Of a DNA stretch of 64,000 nt, positions 33,151 to 43,097 are shown piece after piece (the stretch's first letter is position 1; every line of letters starts with the position of its first letter). This DNA is from Devosia sp. 2618 (lineage in GTDB: Bacteria; Pseudomonadota; Alphaproteobacteria; Rhizobiales; Devosiaceae): the NCBI RefSeq assembly GCF_040546815.1, contig NZ_JBEPOO010000001.1, positions 310,001 through 374,000 on the forward strand, given 5' to 3'. The translations under genes were made by a program, and so were the position numbers. A model generated the notes under the pieces. The model was not told where the DNA came from. It saw nothing but the letters and a program-made list of their open reading frames with translations, and ran no database searches.

Positions 33151-34869
33151 ATGACGTGGAAAGTATTCACTGCCACGCTGTTGATCTCGACAGTCAGCGT
33201 GTTTGGGGCCACGGCTCAGGAGGGGGCCGCAGATCCCTGGGCCAATTTCAAGCCGGTGACAGACGAAATTTTAGCGAACCCTGCGGACGGCGACTGGCTC
33301 AACTGGCGCCGCACTCGTGACAGCTGGGGCCACTCGCCGTTGAGCGAAATTACGCCGGAGAACATTCGCAACCTGCAGATGGCTTGGTCATGGAACATCG
33401 AGCCGGGAACGTTTGAATCCACGCCCCTGGTCTATGATGGCATCATCTATATGGCCGGAGCGCGCGATGTCATCCAAGCGCTGGATGGTGCGACTGGCGA
33501 TCTCCTTTGGGAGTACAAGCGCGAATTGCCAGAAGGATCGGGGGGCGGCACGCAGGGCGCAACCCGAAATCTTGCGCTCTATGGTGACCGGATTTTCACA
33601 TCCACGGCTGACGCGCATGTTGTCTCGCTCGATGCCAAGACGGGCCAGGTTGTCTGGGACGTCGAAATGGAGGTGTGGGAAACCAGCAAGGTTGCTTTCA
33701 GCACTGGTCCGACCATTGTCAAGGGCAAGGTGATTTCGGGCCTCACAGACTGCCGCGTGTTCCGCGATGAACGTACTGGTTGCTACGTGGTGGCGCACGA
33801 TCCCGAGAATGGCGAAGAGCTGTGGCGCACCTACACGGTGCCAATTGCCAGCGAAGAAGGCGGAGACACATGGGCCAATACGCCTGACTTTCTGCGCGCA
33901 GGTGGTAGCGTGTGGCATCCGTGCTCGTACGATGATGCTCAGGACATCATTCTGTGTTCCACAGGCCAGCCCTACCCATGGTCCAGTGTTGGCCGTGGGC
34001 ACGAAGGGATCGCGCTCTACACTAACTCATCCATTGCTTTGAATCCGGATAATGGCGAGATCCTCTGGTACCATCAGTTCTCACCGGCTGAGACGCTGGA
34101 TCTGGACGATGCGTTCGAGCACGTCTTCGTCGATGTGAATGGCGAGAAACGTTTCTATAAGATCGGCAAGGGCGGGACGCTCTGGGTCATGAACCGCGAA
34201 ACGGGCAAGTACATCGATCACCGCCAGATGGTGTTCAATAACGTCTATGATGTGAATACTGAGACGGGCCAGGCCATCGTCAAGACTGAGAAGATCCCAG
34301 TCGACTTCGAAACCGCTGTTTTTGCCTGCCCGAGCACTGCGGGTGGTAAGGACTGGCATCCAATGGCGTTTAACCCGAACACGCGCGGCCTTTACATGCC
34401 GCTCAGCCAGAGCTGCATGAACTTCACGGCGCGTCAGGTTGAAACTGTCGTTGGCGGCGGCGGTACTGGTGGTTTCCGCACCTTCGCTCCAATGCCAGAC
34501 GTCAATGGTCAGGGCCTGCTGGCCGCCATCAACGTCGATACGCTCGAAGAAATGTGGCGCCACGAACAGCATGCTCCGTTCCTGACGGGCATCCTGTCCA
34601 CCGAAACCGGCCTGATCTTCGCTGGCGACCTTGATCGTTACTTCAAGGCATTCGACGCCAAAACCGGTGAAGTGGTGTGGCAGACCCGCCTGGCACAGTC
34701 CGTCCAGGGCATGCCGGTGGCCTATGAGATCGACGGCAAGCAGTATGTCGCCGTGCCGACCGGTCTTGGCGGCGGTAGCCCGCGCGCACAGGCCGCTCTT
34801 GTGCCCGACATCAAGATCCCTGCCAGCGGCAACAACCTGTTTGTGTTCGCTCTGCCAGATCGTCCGTAA
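33151..34869 (+). CDS. PQQ-dependent alcohol dehydrogenase, probably lanthanide type
   Basis: 572-residue periplasmic eight-blade quinoprotein of the methanol/ethanol dehydrogenase family; oxidises an alcohol with PQQ and passes electrons to cytochrome c. Leader [20 protein letters not shown], tryptophan-docking repeats such as [14 protein letters not shown] and [14 protein letters not shown]. The catalytic Asp aligns at D317 in TLDLDD, with a second Asp two residues on (D319), the position that marks lanthanide-dependent enzymes. Unlike MxaF/XoxF it lacks the adjacent Cys-Cys disulfide and has STGQPYPW where GTGNPAPW is usual, so it is a divergent branch. GGAGGAG ribosome site before ATG 33151. 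Confidence 0.92.
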   Translation: MTWKVFTATLLISTVSVFGATAQEGAADPWANFKPVTDEILANPADGDWLNWRRTRDSWGHSPLSEITPENIRNLQMAWSWNIEPGTFESTPLVYDGIIYMAGARDVIQALDGATGDLLWEYKRELPEGSGGGTQGATRNLALYGDRIFTSTADAHVVSLDAKTGQVVWDVEMEVWETSKVAFSTGPTIVKGKVISGLTDCRVFRDERTGCYVVAHDPENGEELWRTYTVPIASEEGGDTWANTPDFLRAGGSVWHPCSYDDAQDIILCSTGQPYPWSSVGRGHEGIALYTNSSIALNPDNGEILWYHQFSPAETLDLDDAFEHVFVDVNGEKRFYKIGKGGTLWVMNRETGKYIDHRQMVFNNVYDVNTETGQAIVKTEKIPVDFETAVFACPSTAGGKDWHPMAFNPNTRGLYMPLSQSCMNFTARQVETVVGGGGTGGFRTFAPMPDVNGQGLLAAINVDTLEEMWRHEQHAPFLTGILSTETGLIFAGDLDRYFKAFDAKTGEVVWQTRLAQSVQGMPVAYEIDGKQYVAVPTGLGGGSPRAQAALVPDIKIPASGNNLFVFALPDRP

Positions 34870-34878
34870 GTAAGTATG

Positions 34879-34907
34879 GGCCGGGCACTTCGGTGCCCGG
34901 CCTTTCT
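34879..34907 (+). terminator. Intrinsic terminator with UUCG loop after the PQQ dehydrogenase
   Basis: GGCCGGGCAC (34879-34888), TTCG loop, GTGCCCGGCC (34893-34902), then TTTCT. A 10-pair stem capped by an extra-stable tetraloop. It lies between the dehydrogenase and the binding-protein gene that follows, so expression of the latter is probably lower. Confidence 0.85.
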
Positions 34908-34924
34908 AATTGGGGCGAGCAAAA

Positions 34925-35743
34925 ATGAAGCTTTTGGCAGTTTGTACGGCGTTCTGTAGCCTCGTCGTCAGCGCCTTCGCCCAGCCGCTGGTTCAGCCCG
35001 ATTTTTATGACGGGCGCGTACCGCAGCGCGGCAACAAGATCATCTTCTGCGTCTGGCCAACCAGTCCAATGGCCGATCTCGACCGCGCCATCGGCAAGGC
35101 ACTCGCGAGCATCCAACTGTTCAAGCCGGAATTCTATGAGGTCAAAGTGGGGACCTCGGGCACTCAGGAGATTTTTGAGCAAGAACTGTTCGTTCACCTC
35201 ATGGACCATTGCGATGCCGCCATGGGCACGAGCCTCAACTGGAAGCCGTTGCCCGAGTGGCTGACCATCACCGCGTCTTACTATGACATGCCCTATGCTT
35301 TGGTTGTCCACGATCCCGATGTGGTGTCCTTGGGGCAGTTGCCGACTGGGGGGAAGATCGGGTCGGTGATGTTCTCGCAAGCTGACCTTGATCTAACGCG
35401 AACGCTACAGATCGAAGGTACATCTCGGCTGGTCCGTGTTCCCTATGATACGCCCAACAATATCCTCGACGCAGTCGTGGCGGGGAGGTTGGACGCAGGC
35501 ATTGTCCCCGGCTACGCCATTCCAGGCTTCCGGGCGCAGCATCCAGATACCGAGATCCACACGGCTTCTACATCGCCGGTGACGGTGAAGCCCGAACTGT
35601 TGGGGATCACGGTGTTGAGCCGTGACAGCTATCTACGCGTCCTGCTGGATCAGGCCATTGCCGTCCTCAAGGCGGATGGTGGATTGGCCGAGGTGGCTGA
35701 CGAGCTCGGTTTTCCGGTCGCTGGCCTTGGCGAAAACCTTTGA
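34925..35743 (+). CDS. Periplasmic binding protein of the PQQ module (XoxJ/MxaJ-like role)
   Basis: 272-residue protein with leader MKLLAVCTAFCSLVVSAFAQ and a PBP2-like fold: KIIFCVWPTSPMADLDRAIG, GTSGTQEIFEQELFVHLMDH, ITASYYDMPYALVVHDPD, NILDAVVAGRLDAGIVPGYA. Position right after the quinoprotein matches XoxJ/MxaJ, which help dehydrogenase assembly or activation, but the sequence is diverged and an alcohol-sensing or uptake role is possible. GGGGCGAG precedes the ATG. It is separated from the dehydrogenase by a UUCG-capped terminator. Confidence 0.8.
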   Translation: MKLLAVCTAFCSLVVSAFAQPLVQPDFYDGRVPQRGNKIIFCVWPTSPMADLDRAIGKALASIQLFKPEFYEVKVGTSGTQEIFEQELFVHLMDHCDAAMGTSLNWKPLPEWLTITASYYDMPYALVVHDPDVVSLGQLPTGGKIGSVMFSQADLDLTRTLQIEGTSRLVRVPYDTPNNILDAVVAGRLDAGIVPGYAIPGFRAQHPDTEIHTASTSPVTVKPELLGITVLSRDSYLRVLLDQAIAVLKADGGLAEVADELGFPVAGLGENL

Positions 35744-35832
35744 GCGCTCACCGCGAAGCTTGAGATTGTGGGGTGCTAAGTCTATCTGGGGGCCAATCAA
35801 ATTGGTTTGCCGCGCTGAAGGGCCCTTCGTTC

Positions 35833-36762
35833 ATGACACCAGATTTTCTCGTTACCCATTCGGGTGGCTTTCACGCTGATGAGCTGTTGTCGAGCGTCAT
35901 CCTGACACGGCTTTTTCCGGCGGCGCGGATTGTCCGCAGCCGCGCGCCGGAGTGGATCACGCCGGGGTCGGATCGGATCGTTTACGATGTGGGCGGCGCT
36001 TATGATGCTGCGGCCCAGATTTTTGATCATCACCAGCGTGGTGCGCCGCTGCGCGATGATGGCCATCCCTACAGCTCGTTCGGGCTGATCTGGAAGCACT
36101 ATGGCAGAAACTATCTAGCGGCCATGGCCGTACCGGAGGCGCATATCGAGACCGTGCATGCCTCGACCGATGCCAAATTCGTTCTGCCGATCGATCTGGT
36201 GGACAATGGCGCGCTGAGCCCGGCGGTGGCCGGACCGTTGGCAGGGCTGACCTTGCCGACTTTGCTCGAGACGCTGAAACCGGTTTTTGACGAAACGGCG
36301 GCCGATGCGGATGACGTCGCGTTTCACGATGCCTTGGTGATCGCGCGCAGTTTCTTTGAAGCCAGCGTCAAGCGTTCGGCCGCCAAGTTGCGGGCCGAGG
36401 GACTTGTTGCCGACGCTATTGCCAAGGCCGGTGATGGCCGGGTTCTCGAATTGCCGATGGGTATGCCGTTCCGGCCGGCCATCATCAAAGCCGGTGCGGA
36501 TCAGTTGCTGTTCGTGATTCATCCCCGTGACAAGGACTGGTGTCTTACAACCATCCGCAAGGCCGATGAGGGATTTGAGGTCCGCGCGGATCTACCTGCT
36601 GCGTGGGCTGGGCTGACCAATGCCGATCTTGAGGCAGCCAGCGGCGTCGCTGGGGCGAGCTTCTGTCACAATGGACGCTTCGTCGCGGCGGCCAAGACCC
36701 GAGAGGCTGCGCTGGCCATGGCCGGCATCGCTGTTGCAGAAGCGGTGGCGAACGGCGCGTAG
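35833..36762 (+). CDS. MYG1-family hydrolase
   Basis: 309-residue protein of the MYG1/UPF0160 family, related to DHH phosphoesterases; eukaryotic MYG1 is a 3'-5' RNA exonuclease. Conserved: LVTHSGGFHADELLSSVILT (metal His/Asp), RIVYDVGGAYD, FDHHQRG (DHH-like), IDLVDNG, and the C-terminal VIHPRDKDWCLTTIR. Proteobacterial homologues are uncharacterised. Monocistronic by layout; the ATG at 35833 is chosen because homology begins there. Confidence 0.88.
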   Translation: MTPDFLVTHSGGFHADELLSSVILTRLFPAARIVRSRAPEWITPGSDRIVYDVGGAYDAAAQIFDHHQRGAPLRDDGHPYSSFGLIWKHYGRNYLAAMAVPEAHIETVHASTDAKFVLPIDLVDNGALSPAVAGPLAGLTLPTLLETLKPVFDETAADADDVAFHDALVIARSFFEASVKRSAAKLRAEGLVADAIAKAGDGRVLELPMGMPFRPAIIKAGADQLLFVIHPRDKDWCLTTIRKADEGFEVRADLPAAWAGLTNADLEAASGVAGASFCHNGRFVAAAKTREAALAMAGIAVAEAVANGA

Positions 36763-36953
36763 GTCGCCATAGCGCCTTCGTATCAACGCCTCCAGCGCAC
36801 ACCCGTCGTCGTTCGACAGAGAACAACGATGGGTATTTATTCCCCATAATCGCCGTTTCATCACAGGTTCGTTAACGGTTGGATGATTAACTGGTAGTCG
36901 GTTGCTCTTGCGAGCGACCGCTAACGGTACTCAGTTTTGAAGGGGTAGCTGCG

Positions 36954-37310
36954 TTGTATGGGGCGCGCGGCTTGAACTTGGCAGAGACGGAAAGGCCGCG
37001 CTGGCGCGCTGCGGTAGGCCTGATTGTTGCTGCTGCACTTCTGACATTTTCTGCGATGGCCATCGGCTATCATCAGCCGCCTGAACGCGGCGAGATCGGC
37101 GTGGTTTTCCCACCCTGGGTTAGCCAGATTGAGGCCTTCGACGCCGTCATCGATGCCGGTGGACGCCTTACCGCTGTGGGCCGGTTCCCCAATATCGTTA
37201 TCGCATTTGCCTTGGATGGCGACTTTGCGCAGCGCGTCACGGCGCGCGGCGCTCTTTTTGTTACGGCCGCGAGGGGGCTCTGCGCGCCGGTTGAGGAGTT
37301 TCAGACATGA
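36954..37310 (+). CDS. Small membrane-anchored protein coupled to a chemoreceptor
   Basis: 118 residues, one hydrophobic helix (about residues 21-38, [16 protein letters not shown]) followed by a periplasmic or cytoplasmic domain with [31 protein letters not shown] and [16 protein letters not shown]. Similar small proteins seem to recur in alphaproteobacteria but I know no function. TTG start with AAGGGG 8 bases upstream; no ATG is available. Its TGA overlaps the chemoreceptor ATG (ATGA at 37307), so it is made with the receptor and may be an accessory sensor subunit. Confidence 0.7.
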   Translation: MYGARGLNLAETERPRWRAAVGLIVAAALLTFSAMAIGYHQPPERGEIGVVFPPWVSQIEAFDAVIDAGGRLTAVGRFPNIVIAFALDGDFAQRVTARGALFVTAARGLCAPVEEFQT

Positions 37311-39007
37311 CCCTTGAGATACTTCGACAGCGGGTGGCGCTGGTGCTTGTCGCTCTGACCGCCGTGTTGGCCGCGGTGACACTGGTTGTAGAGATTGCCC
37401 GTTTCGGCGCTGTCGGCGTCGCGTCTGTGCTGGCTATCGGCCTGAGCGCCATCATGGCGATAAGCTTTTATCTGTTCCGCGTTCGGTCGCCCGGCCGTTA
37501 TGTGACCGTCACTGTACTAATGGGGCAGGTGGGCGCGGTACTAGTCGCCATGCGTGGTGACCCACTCCAAATTGACATGCATATGGCGTTCTTTGCAGCG
37601 CTAGCAATGTGTGCTCTTTTATATGATAGTCGGGCAATTCTGCTGGGCACAGTACTGGTCGCGTTACACCATCTAGGTTTGGGGCTGCTGTGGAGTGATC
37701 TGGTATTCTACGGCGCTGGCGGGCTTGATCGCGTCGCGCTTCACGCGGTCATCCTTGGGGCGGAATCTGCTGCCTTGATTTGGATGACCATAAATACCAA
37801 TCTCGTATTATCGGTTGCCGAAGATCGCGCAATTGAAGTGGCACAAAGCGCAGAAACTGCGCAGGCGAATGCCGCGGAAATCCTACGTGGTGCCACCTCG
37901 GCACGTCGCCACACGGAGCGAATGAACCAACTTCAGAAAGAGTTTGCTGCGGTTGTTGAGGCGGGCGTCGACGGCGATTTCAGCCGGCGTATGCTGTCTC
38001 GATACGACGATGAGGGCCTCGATCATCTGGCCGAAAAGACGAACTTGCTGGTTGAACGTGTCAATGTTGGTCTGAGTGCCACCCAGGCGGTCTTACAAGT
38101 TATGGCCCAAGCCGATGTCACAAGCCGGGTGAACGGTGACTTCAAAGGGGTCTTCTCAGACCTCCAGCATCATACCAATGCCGTTGCTGAAAAGCTTGCG
38201 GAAGTGGTCGGCCAACTCAAGCTGGCATCGCGATCGCTCAAGCATGCCACGTCGGAGATACATTTCAGCGCCAACGACCTGTCTCAACGCACTACCAACC
38301 AGGCAATTACGATCGAAAGAACCTCTAGTGCCATGGCCGAATTGGCCGTGACGGTGCAGCACAATGCCGAGCGTGCTCGCGAAGCTAGTCTGGTTGCTGC
38401 TAGCGTCACCCAGACGGCAGAGGACGGTGGCCAAGTTATGCATCAGGCGACGGAGGCGATGGAACGCATAACGCAATCTTCCACCAAGATTTCCGACGTG
38501 ATCGGCATGATCGACCATATCGCGTTTCAGACCAATCTTTTGGCCCTGAACGCCTCCGTAGAGGCCGCGCGTGCTGGTGACGCCGGTAAAGGTTTTGCTG
38601 TCGTCGCCGTTGAAGTGCGAAGACTTGCACAGTCGACAGCCAGTGCCTCCGCCGATGTTAAGCGGTTGATTGAGCAGTCTAATGGTGATGTGCAAAGCGG
38701 ATCGCGACTTGTACTCGACGTCGCTGATAGCCTCGAAGCTATGCTGGCCTCTGCCCGCAGCTCGAACGCTCTGATGCAGGAAATCGCTCGCGACAGCGGA
38801 GAGCAGGCGGCGGCGATCGAACACATCGGCAGTTCCGTTCGTGCCATGGACGAGATGACCCAGCACAATGCAGCGCTGGTACAGCAGATCAATGGAGCGA
38901 TCGAACAGTCAGAGGCGCAAGCCTCGGAACTGGATCGGATCGTTGGCATCTTCACGACCGAGAATGAACCTGTTTCTGCCAGCTATCCGCGACGTATCGC
39001 CGGTTAG
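37307..39007 (+). CDS. Methyl-accepting chemotaxis protein with multi-helix membrane domain
   Basis: 566-residue chemoreceptor. The first 170 residues form about six hydrophobic helices with no large periplasmic loop, so the signal is probably sensed in or near the membrane, or through a partner. A HAMP-like coiled linker (about 170-300) leads to the signalling domain with the hairpin tip [20 protein letters not shown] and the following [15 protein letters not shown]. Co-translated with the small protein upstream; convergent with, and overlapping by 4 bases, the Na/Pi cotransporter gene. Confidence 0.93.
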   Translation: MTLEILRQRVALVLVALTAVLAAVTLVVEIARFGAVGVASVLAIGLSAIMAISFYLFRVRSPGRYVTVTVLMGQVGAVLVAMRGDPLQIDMHMAFFAALAMCALLYDSRAILLGTVLVALHHLGLGLLWSDLVFYGAGGLDRVALHAVILGAESAALIWMTINTNLVLSVAEDRAIEVAQSAETAQANAAEILRGATSARRHTERMNQLQKEFAAVVEAGVDGDFSRRMLSRYDDEGLDHLAEKTNLLVERVNVGLSATQAVLQVMAQADVTSRVNGDFKGVFSDLQHHTNAVAEKLAEVVGQLKLASRSLKHATSEIHFSANDLSQRTTNQAITIERTSSAMAELAVTVQHNAERAREASLVAASVTQTAEDGGQVMHQATEAMERITQSSTKISDVIGMIDHIAFQTNLLALNASVEAARAGDAGKGFAVVAVEVRRLAQSTASASADVKRLIEQSNGDVQSGSRLVLDVADSLEAMLASARSSNALMQEIARDSGEQAAAIEHIGSSVRAMDEMTQHNAALVQQINGAIEQSEAQASELDRIVGIFTTENEPVSASYPRRIAG

Positions 39008-40644
39008 CCTTTGCGCAGGCGGCTATCGCGCAAGAGCCCCGCGTCTTTGAGGATGGGGTGCGCGACTGATGCCAGGTGCGAGTTGATGCGTTTGAGGTCG
39101 CGCAGGATATCGAGGTGAAGTGACGTGGTTTGAAGGGTGGCGACGTGGCGTTCCTGCAGCCGGGTCATATGGCGTGTGGCGGAGTCACGTTCCTTGACGC
39201 GAATGGCGAGTTTGCTCTCCATCAGGCGGCGCGCCAAACGGGTATCACGGCTGAGGAACACGCTCTGCGCCAGTTGCAGATTGTCCAGCGTATCGAGGTA
39301 GAGCCCTTCGATCTCGACCAGCCCATCGGGCGAAAACTGCAGCTGCTTTTCGATCTTCTTGAGGGTGAGCCGGGAGAGGCTGCGCTCAATGATGTCGCCA
39401 ACATGCTCTAGGTTGACGGCATAATCGACAATCGCATTGGCCTGGCGCAGCGCGTCGGCGTCCAGATTGGCGTGATCGAGCCGCGCCAGATAGAGCTTGA
39501 TGGCGCCCTGCAGAGTGTCGACCTGATCATCGAGCTTGAAGATGCTCTGGCACAATTGCTCGTCATTGGCCTTGAGCGCACGCAGGCTCACCTCGAGCAT
39601 GTTTTCGATGATGTCGCCGACGCGCAGCGTTTCACGGGTCGCGGCGGCCAGTGCCGACGGCGGATCGGTTAGCGCAAGTTCGTCGAGATGGCGCGGGCCG
39701 GATTCGCTCTCCATGCCTCGGTCGGGCATAAGCCTTGTCATCAGCCTGGTCAGCGGGGTGATCAGCGGCAAGAGGATTATCGCCAGCGCCAGGTTGAAGC
39801 CGACATGGGCGTCGACGACCAGCCGCGACAGGTCACTGTAGCCGCTGACGAGCGGGATGATCCAGCCCATGGCCACAAGCAGCAGGCCAGCGCCAAGACT
39901 GCGCGCCACCAGATTTGTGGTGGCCACACGGCGCGCGGCGATGCCCTCGCTGCCCGAGGCCAGCACGGGCGGCAGGGCGCCGCCGATATTGGCCCCGGCG
40001 ACCAGCAGCAGGCAGAGCGTCGCATCAATACTGCCGGCGCCTGCCAGCGACATCACGAACAGCACGACGGCAAGGCTTGATGCCGATACGGCTGCCAAAA
40101 GCGCGGCGAGCCCTATCGCAATGATCGGCGCGCCGCCGAGAAGCGAGAAGAAGCTGGCGACCGCAGGGGATTCCCGCATTGGCAGCGTGGCGCTCGACAT
40201 CAGGCTGAGCGACAGAAGCATCAGGCCAAGGCCGATGATCGCCTCGCCGATGCCGCGACTGCGCTTGGATTTGCGGCTGCTGGTGAAGACGCCGACCAGC
40301 AGGGCGGCAGGGCCGAGCCAGTGCAGATCGAGCGCCAGCACCTGCGTGACGATGCTGGTGCCGACATTGGCGCCCAGCATAACGGCTTGCGCCATCACGG
40401 GCGTCACGAGGCCCTGCGCTACGAACGAGCTGACCATGATGGCCATGGCCGTGCTGCTTTGCAGCGCAAGGGTGGTGACTAGGCCGGCGCCAAAGGCTGC
40501 AAAGCGGTTGCGCGTACTGGACGCGAGAAACAGCCGCAATTGCGTGCCAAAGGCGGCATTGACCCCTGATTTCAGTGACCGCAATCCCCATAACAGAAGG
40601 GCTGCTGCCCCCAGCAAGTCGATAAGGAGGATCGTCGAGGACAC
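39004..40644 (-). CDS. Na+/phosphate cotransporter family protein with PhoU-like domain
   Basis: 546 residues. The N-terminal two-thirds is a NptA/YjbB-type carrier with two inverted QSS repeats: [20 protein letters not shown] and the region [20 protein letters not shown]. The C-terminal about 200 residues are a PhoU-like helical bundle ([20 protein letters not shown]). It moves phosphate across the inner membrane, the E. coli homologue mainly exporting. GTG start at 40644 with AAGGGAG upstream. It lies just downstream of the phosphatase-family gene on the same strand. Confidence 0.92.
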   Translation of the reverse strand: MSSTILLIDLLGAAALLLWGLRSLKSGVNAAFGTQLRLFLASSTRNRFAAFGAGLVTTLALQSSTAMAIMVSSFVAQGLVTPVMAQAVMLGANVGTSIVTQVLALDLHWLGPAALLVGVFTSSRKSKRSRGIGEAIIGLGLMLLSLSLMSSATLPMRESPAVASFFSLLGGAPIIAIGLAALLAAVSASSLAVVLFVMSLAGAGSIDATLCLLLVAGANIGGALPPVLASGSEGIAARRVATTNLVARSLGAGLLLVAMGWIIPLVSGYSDLSRLVVDAHVGFNLALAIILLPLITPLTRLMTRLMPDRGMESESGPRHLDELALTDPPSALAAATRETLRVGDIIENMLEVSLRALKANDEQLCQSIFKLDDQVDTLQGAIKLYLARLDHANLDADALRQANAIVDYAVNLEHVGDIIERSLSRLTLKKIEKQLQFSPDGLVEIEGLYLDTLDNLQLAQSVFLSRDTRLARRLMESKLAIRVKERDSATRHMTRLQERHVATLQTTSLHLDILRDLKRINSHLASVAHPILKDAGLLRDSRLRKG

Positions 40645-40655
40645 TGTGTCTCCCT

Positions 40656-41444
40656 TTAGCCCATGTGAGTGATGAGAGCGCCTCGTGGCACGGCCGGGCT
40701 GACCAATTCGAGGAATTCAGGCTTGCCGCAAGCAAACTTGAACTTTGATGCGAGTGTGCTGGTGGACCAGTCTATGGTGCTGCCGAAGCCAAGCTGTGTG
40801 AGAATGGGCATAGCGGCCATGAGATCCCAGCTGGATTCTCCCATGCCGATGTAACCATCCACTTCGCCGGTCGCGACTTCAAGCAGCGATAATGTCGCCG
40901 AGCCGCAGCAGCGGAAGACCATGCGCGCATCGTCAATAACAAATCTGAGCATTTGAAGGCGGTCATCGGTCGGGATGGCAGGGTGGAATCCAACGCCGGT
41001 CGAGGCACGGCTGCGGTCGAAACCTTTGGCCAGCGCAAGCGGGACGCCATTGATGGAAGTGGGGACGCCTTCGCCGCCGACAACCAGTTGCTTGCGCACC
41101 GGCACGTTGATCACGCCAAACGTTGGTGCGCCGTCTTCGTAGAGGCCAATCGAGACGGCCCACTGGTCGCCGCCGCGCACGAAGTTGAACGTGCCATCGA
41201 TCGGGTCGATGACCCAGGTGCGGCCGGAGGTGCCTTCGACGGCATTGCCTTCTTCGCCAAAAATGCCGTCATCCGGGAAGGCGACGCGCAGGCGGCTGGT
41301 GACCAGAGCCTCAACTTCCTTGTCGGCGGCGGTCACGAGATCAAGGTGGCCCTTGGATTCGACCGGGACGCTGGCGAGCTTGTGGAAGTGGGAGAGAGCC
41401 AGTTCACCGGCTTCGTGGGCAATGGCCTCAATTGCGGCTTGCAT
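40656..41444 (-). CDS. Inositol-monophosphatase-family phosphatase
   Basis: 262-residue Mg2+-dependent, Li+-sensitive-type sugar/polyol phosphatase. Metal motifs GEEG (in GIFGEEGNAVEG), DPIDGTFNFVRG and the final WD in GMGESSWDLMAA are all present; AADKEVEALV is the first-domain motif. The substrate could be inositol phosphate, histidinol phosphate or another small phosphomonoester. It lies 25 bases past the metallophosphoesterase gene on the same strand, so it is probably part of the phosphodiester/polyol operon. Start ATG 41444. Confidence 0.92.
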   Translation of the reverse strand: MQAAIEAIAHEAGELALSHFHKLASVPVESKGHLDLVTAADKEVEALVTSRLRVAFPDDGIFGEEGNAVEGTSGRTWVIDPIDGTFNFVRGGDQWAVSIGLYEDGAPTFGVINVPVRKQLVVGGEGVPTSINGVPLALAKGFDRSRASTGVGFHPAIPTDDRLQMLRFVIDDARMVFRCCGSATLSLLEVATGEVDGYIGMGESSWDLMAAMPILTQLGFGSTIDWSTSTLASKFKFACGKPEFLELVSPAVPRGALITHMG

Positions 41445-41469
41445 AATAGTATTCCGTGGTCAGGGACAA

Positions 41470-42246
41470 TCAGATGGAGACGTAGCGGGCGTGGACAGAC
41501 AGTCCGCCGCTCTCGTTTAGCCTATGGATGTAATAGGCGTAGGGTTCCGAGACGATGCCCGGTTCGGCGTGGGTTTGATCGAGATCGAGGTCGATCTGGA
41601 AAGCGGGACTTCCACCAACGGCGGCGAACACGCCGTTCCAGATGGCCTGATAAGGGCGGTGAATGTGCCCGGACAAAATGCGCAGGTTGCCGCTGTAGTT
41701 GCGCACGATCTCGCCCAGTTCATCGGCGCCGATGATCAGCGACATATCATCGAGCCCTTTGATGCCGGACGGGAATGCCGGGTGGTGCATCAGGATCAGC
41801 GTGAGCCCATCGGTCACCGTTTCCAGTTTGCGGCGCAGCCAGGCGAGTTGCTCGGCGTCGAGCTGGCCGGCAACCTTGCCGTCGATCAGCGTATCGAGCG
41901 CAAGGATGCGCACACCACCGACTTCGGCCTCGTAGTGCAGGGTGCTGGCGGAGGTGAATGGCAGATCGCTGAAGGCGGCGCGCAGGGTGTCCCGCTTGTC
42001 GTGGTTTCCAGGAATGACGAAGACCGGCACGGTGATCGGGGACAAAATGTCCTTGAGCAGCGCGTAGTCGGCGTCGGAGCCGCCGTCGGTCAGATCGCCG
42101 GTAAAGCACACTGCTTCGATCTTGGGCGTGAAAGCGACGAGGTCGGCCACCACCTTGCGCGCGGCCGCTTCGGCGTCGGCACGCACCAGTGACGTTTCGG
42201 GCGCACTGGCGAAAACGTGGAAATCGGAGATATGGGCGATAAGCAT
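41470..42246 (-). CDS. Metallophosphoesterase, GpdQ/CpdA-like
   Basis: 258-residue two-metal phosphodiesterase. The five calcineurin-fold motifs are visible: SDFH, FTGDLTDGG, IPGNHD, LMHHPAF and SGHIHRPY. This arrangement matches the glycerophosphodiesterase GpdQ and cyclic-AMP phosphodiesterase CpdA families. It lies downstream of a Ugp-like importer operon, which suggests it cleaves an imported glycerophosphodiester or similar compound in the cytoplasm, with the next gene removing the phosphate. No signal peptide. Confidence 0.92.
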   Translation of the reverse strand: MLIAHISDFHVFASAPETSLVRADAEAAARKVVADLVAFTPKIEAVCFTGDLTDGGSDADYALLKDILSPITVPVFVIPGNHDKRDTLRAAFSDLPFTSASTLHYEAEVGGVRILALDTLIDGKVAGQLDAEQLAWLRRKLETVTDGLTLILMHHPAFPSGIKGLDDMSLIIGADELGEIVRNYSGNLRILSGHIHRPYQAIWNGVFAAVGGSPAFQIDLDLDQTHAEPGIVSEPYAYYIHRLNESGGLSVHARYVSI

Positions 42247-42272
42247 GATGGGCTCGTGGGTGATGCGATTGA

Positions 42273-43097
42273 TCAGCGGATACCGGCGCGCATGAAACTC
42301 TGCACGAACTGGCGTTGGAACAGCAGGAAGGCGATCAGAAGCGGCGCAACCGACAGCAGGGTGGCGGCGGTCACAAGGCTCCAGTCGACGCCCTGTTCGA
42401 CGGTAGCGAAGACCTGCAGGCCCACGGTGATCGGCCGGGTATCGACCGAATTGGTAACGACGAGCGGCCAGAGGAAGTTGTTCCAGTGATAGCTGACCGT
42501 CACCAGCCCATAGGCGATGTAGGTTGGCTTGGCGACCGGCACGAAGACACGCAACAGCACCTGGATCGGGTTGGCCCCTTCAAGCCGCGCGGCTTCTTCG
42601 AGTTCCTTGGGCACGCTCTTGAAATTTTGGCGGAACAGGAAAATGCCGAAGGCTGACGCCAGATAGGGCAGGCCCATGGCGAGCGTCGTATCAAGAAGAC
42701 CCATATTGGCGAGGGTCTTGTAGTTTTCGACCAGCAACACCTCGGGCATGATCATCAACTGGACGAGGACCAGCATGAACAATATCTCCGAGCCGCGGAA
42801 CGGGAAGCACACAAAGGCATAGGCGGCCATGGTGCAGACGACGAACTGGCAGACCAGAATGAGCGACACCAAAAGGAAGGTGTTGAGGAAGTAGCGCGGG
42901 AAGGGCGCAACGCTCAGCACGCGGCTGAAATTTTCCAGCGTCCATGGTGCGAAGAGATCAAACCGCGTCGCGAAGGCGGGCGGGTGAAACGCCGTCCAGA
43001 TCGCATAGAGCAGGGGCAGGACCCAGATGATGGCGAGGAGCCAGGCGCCAAGCGTGGTCAGCGCGATGATTGGCTTGCTGCGGGATTCCATGCTCAT
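42273..43097 (-). CDS. Carbohydrate ABC permease (UgpE/MalG-type)
   Basis: 274-residue inner-membrane permease with six helices and the EAA loop EEAARLEGANPIQVLLRVFV. Typical C-terminal MalG-branch end. Its ATG overlaps the stop of the first permease gene (ATGA at 43094). Works with the partner permease, the binding protein and the MalK-type ATPase. Confidence 0.93.
   Translation of the reverse strand: MSMESRSKPIIALTTLGAWLLAIIWVLPLLYAIWTAFHPPAFATRFDLFAPWTLENFSRVLSVAPFPRYFLNTFLLVSLILVCQFVVCTMAAYAFVCFPFRGSEILFMLVLVQLMIMPEVLLVENYKTLANMGLLDTTLAMGLPYLASAFGIFLFRQNFKSVPKELEEAARLEGANPIQVLLRVFVPVAKPTYIAYGLVTVSYHWNNFLWPLVVTNSVDTRPITVGLQVFATVEQGVDWSLVTAATLLSVAPLLIAFLLFQRQFVQSFMRAGIR

Noticed and set aside
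33151..34869. Calling the quinoprotein XoxF methanol dehydrogenase
   Set aside because: The Asp-x-Asp mark is there, but the Cys-Cys disulfide and the GTGNPAPW segment are not, so only a lanthanide-type PQQ alcohol dehydrogenase is supported.
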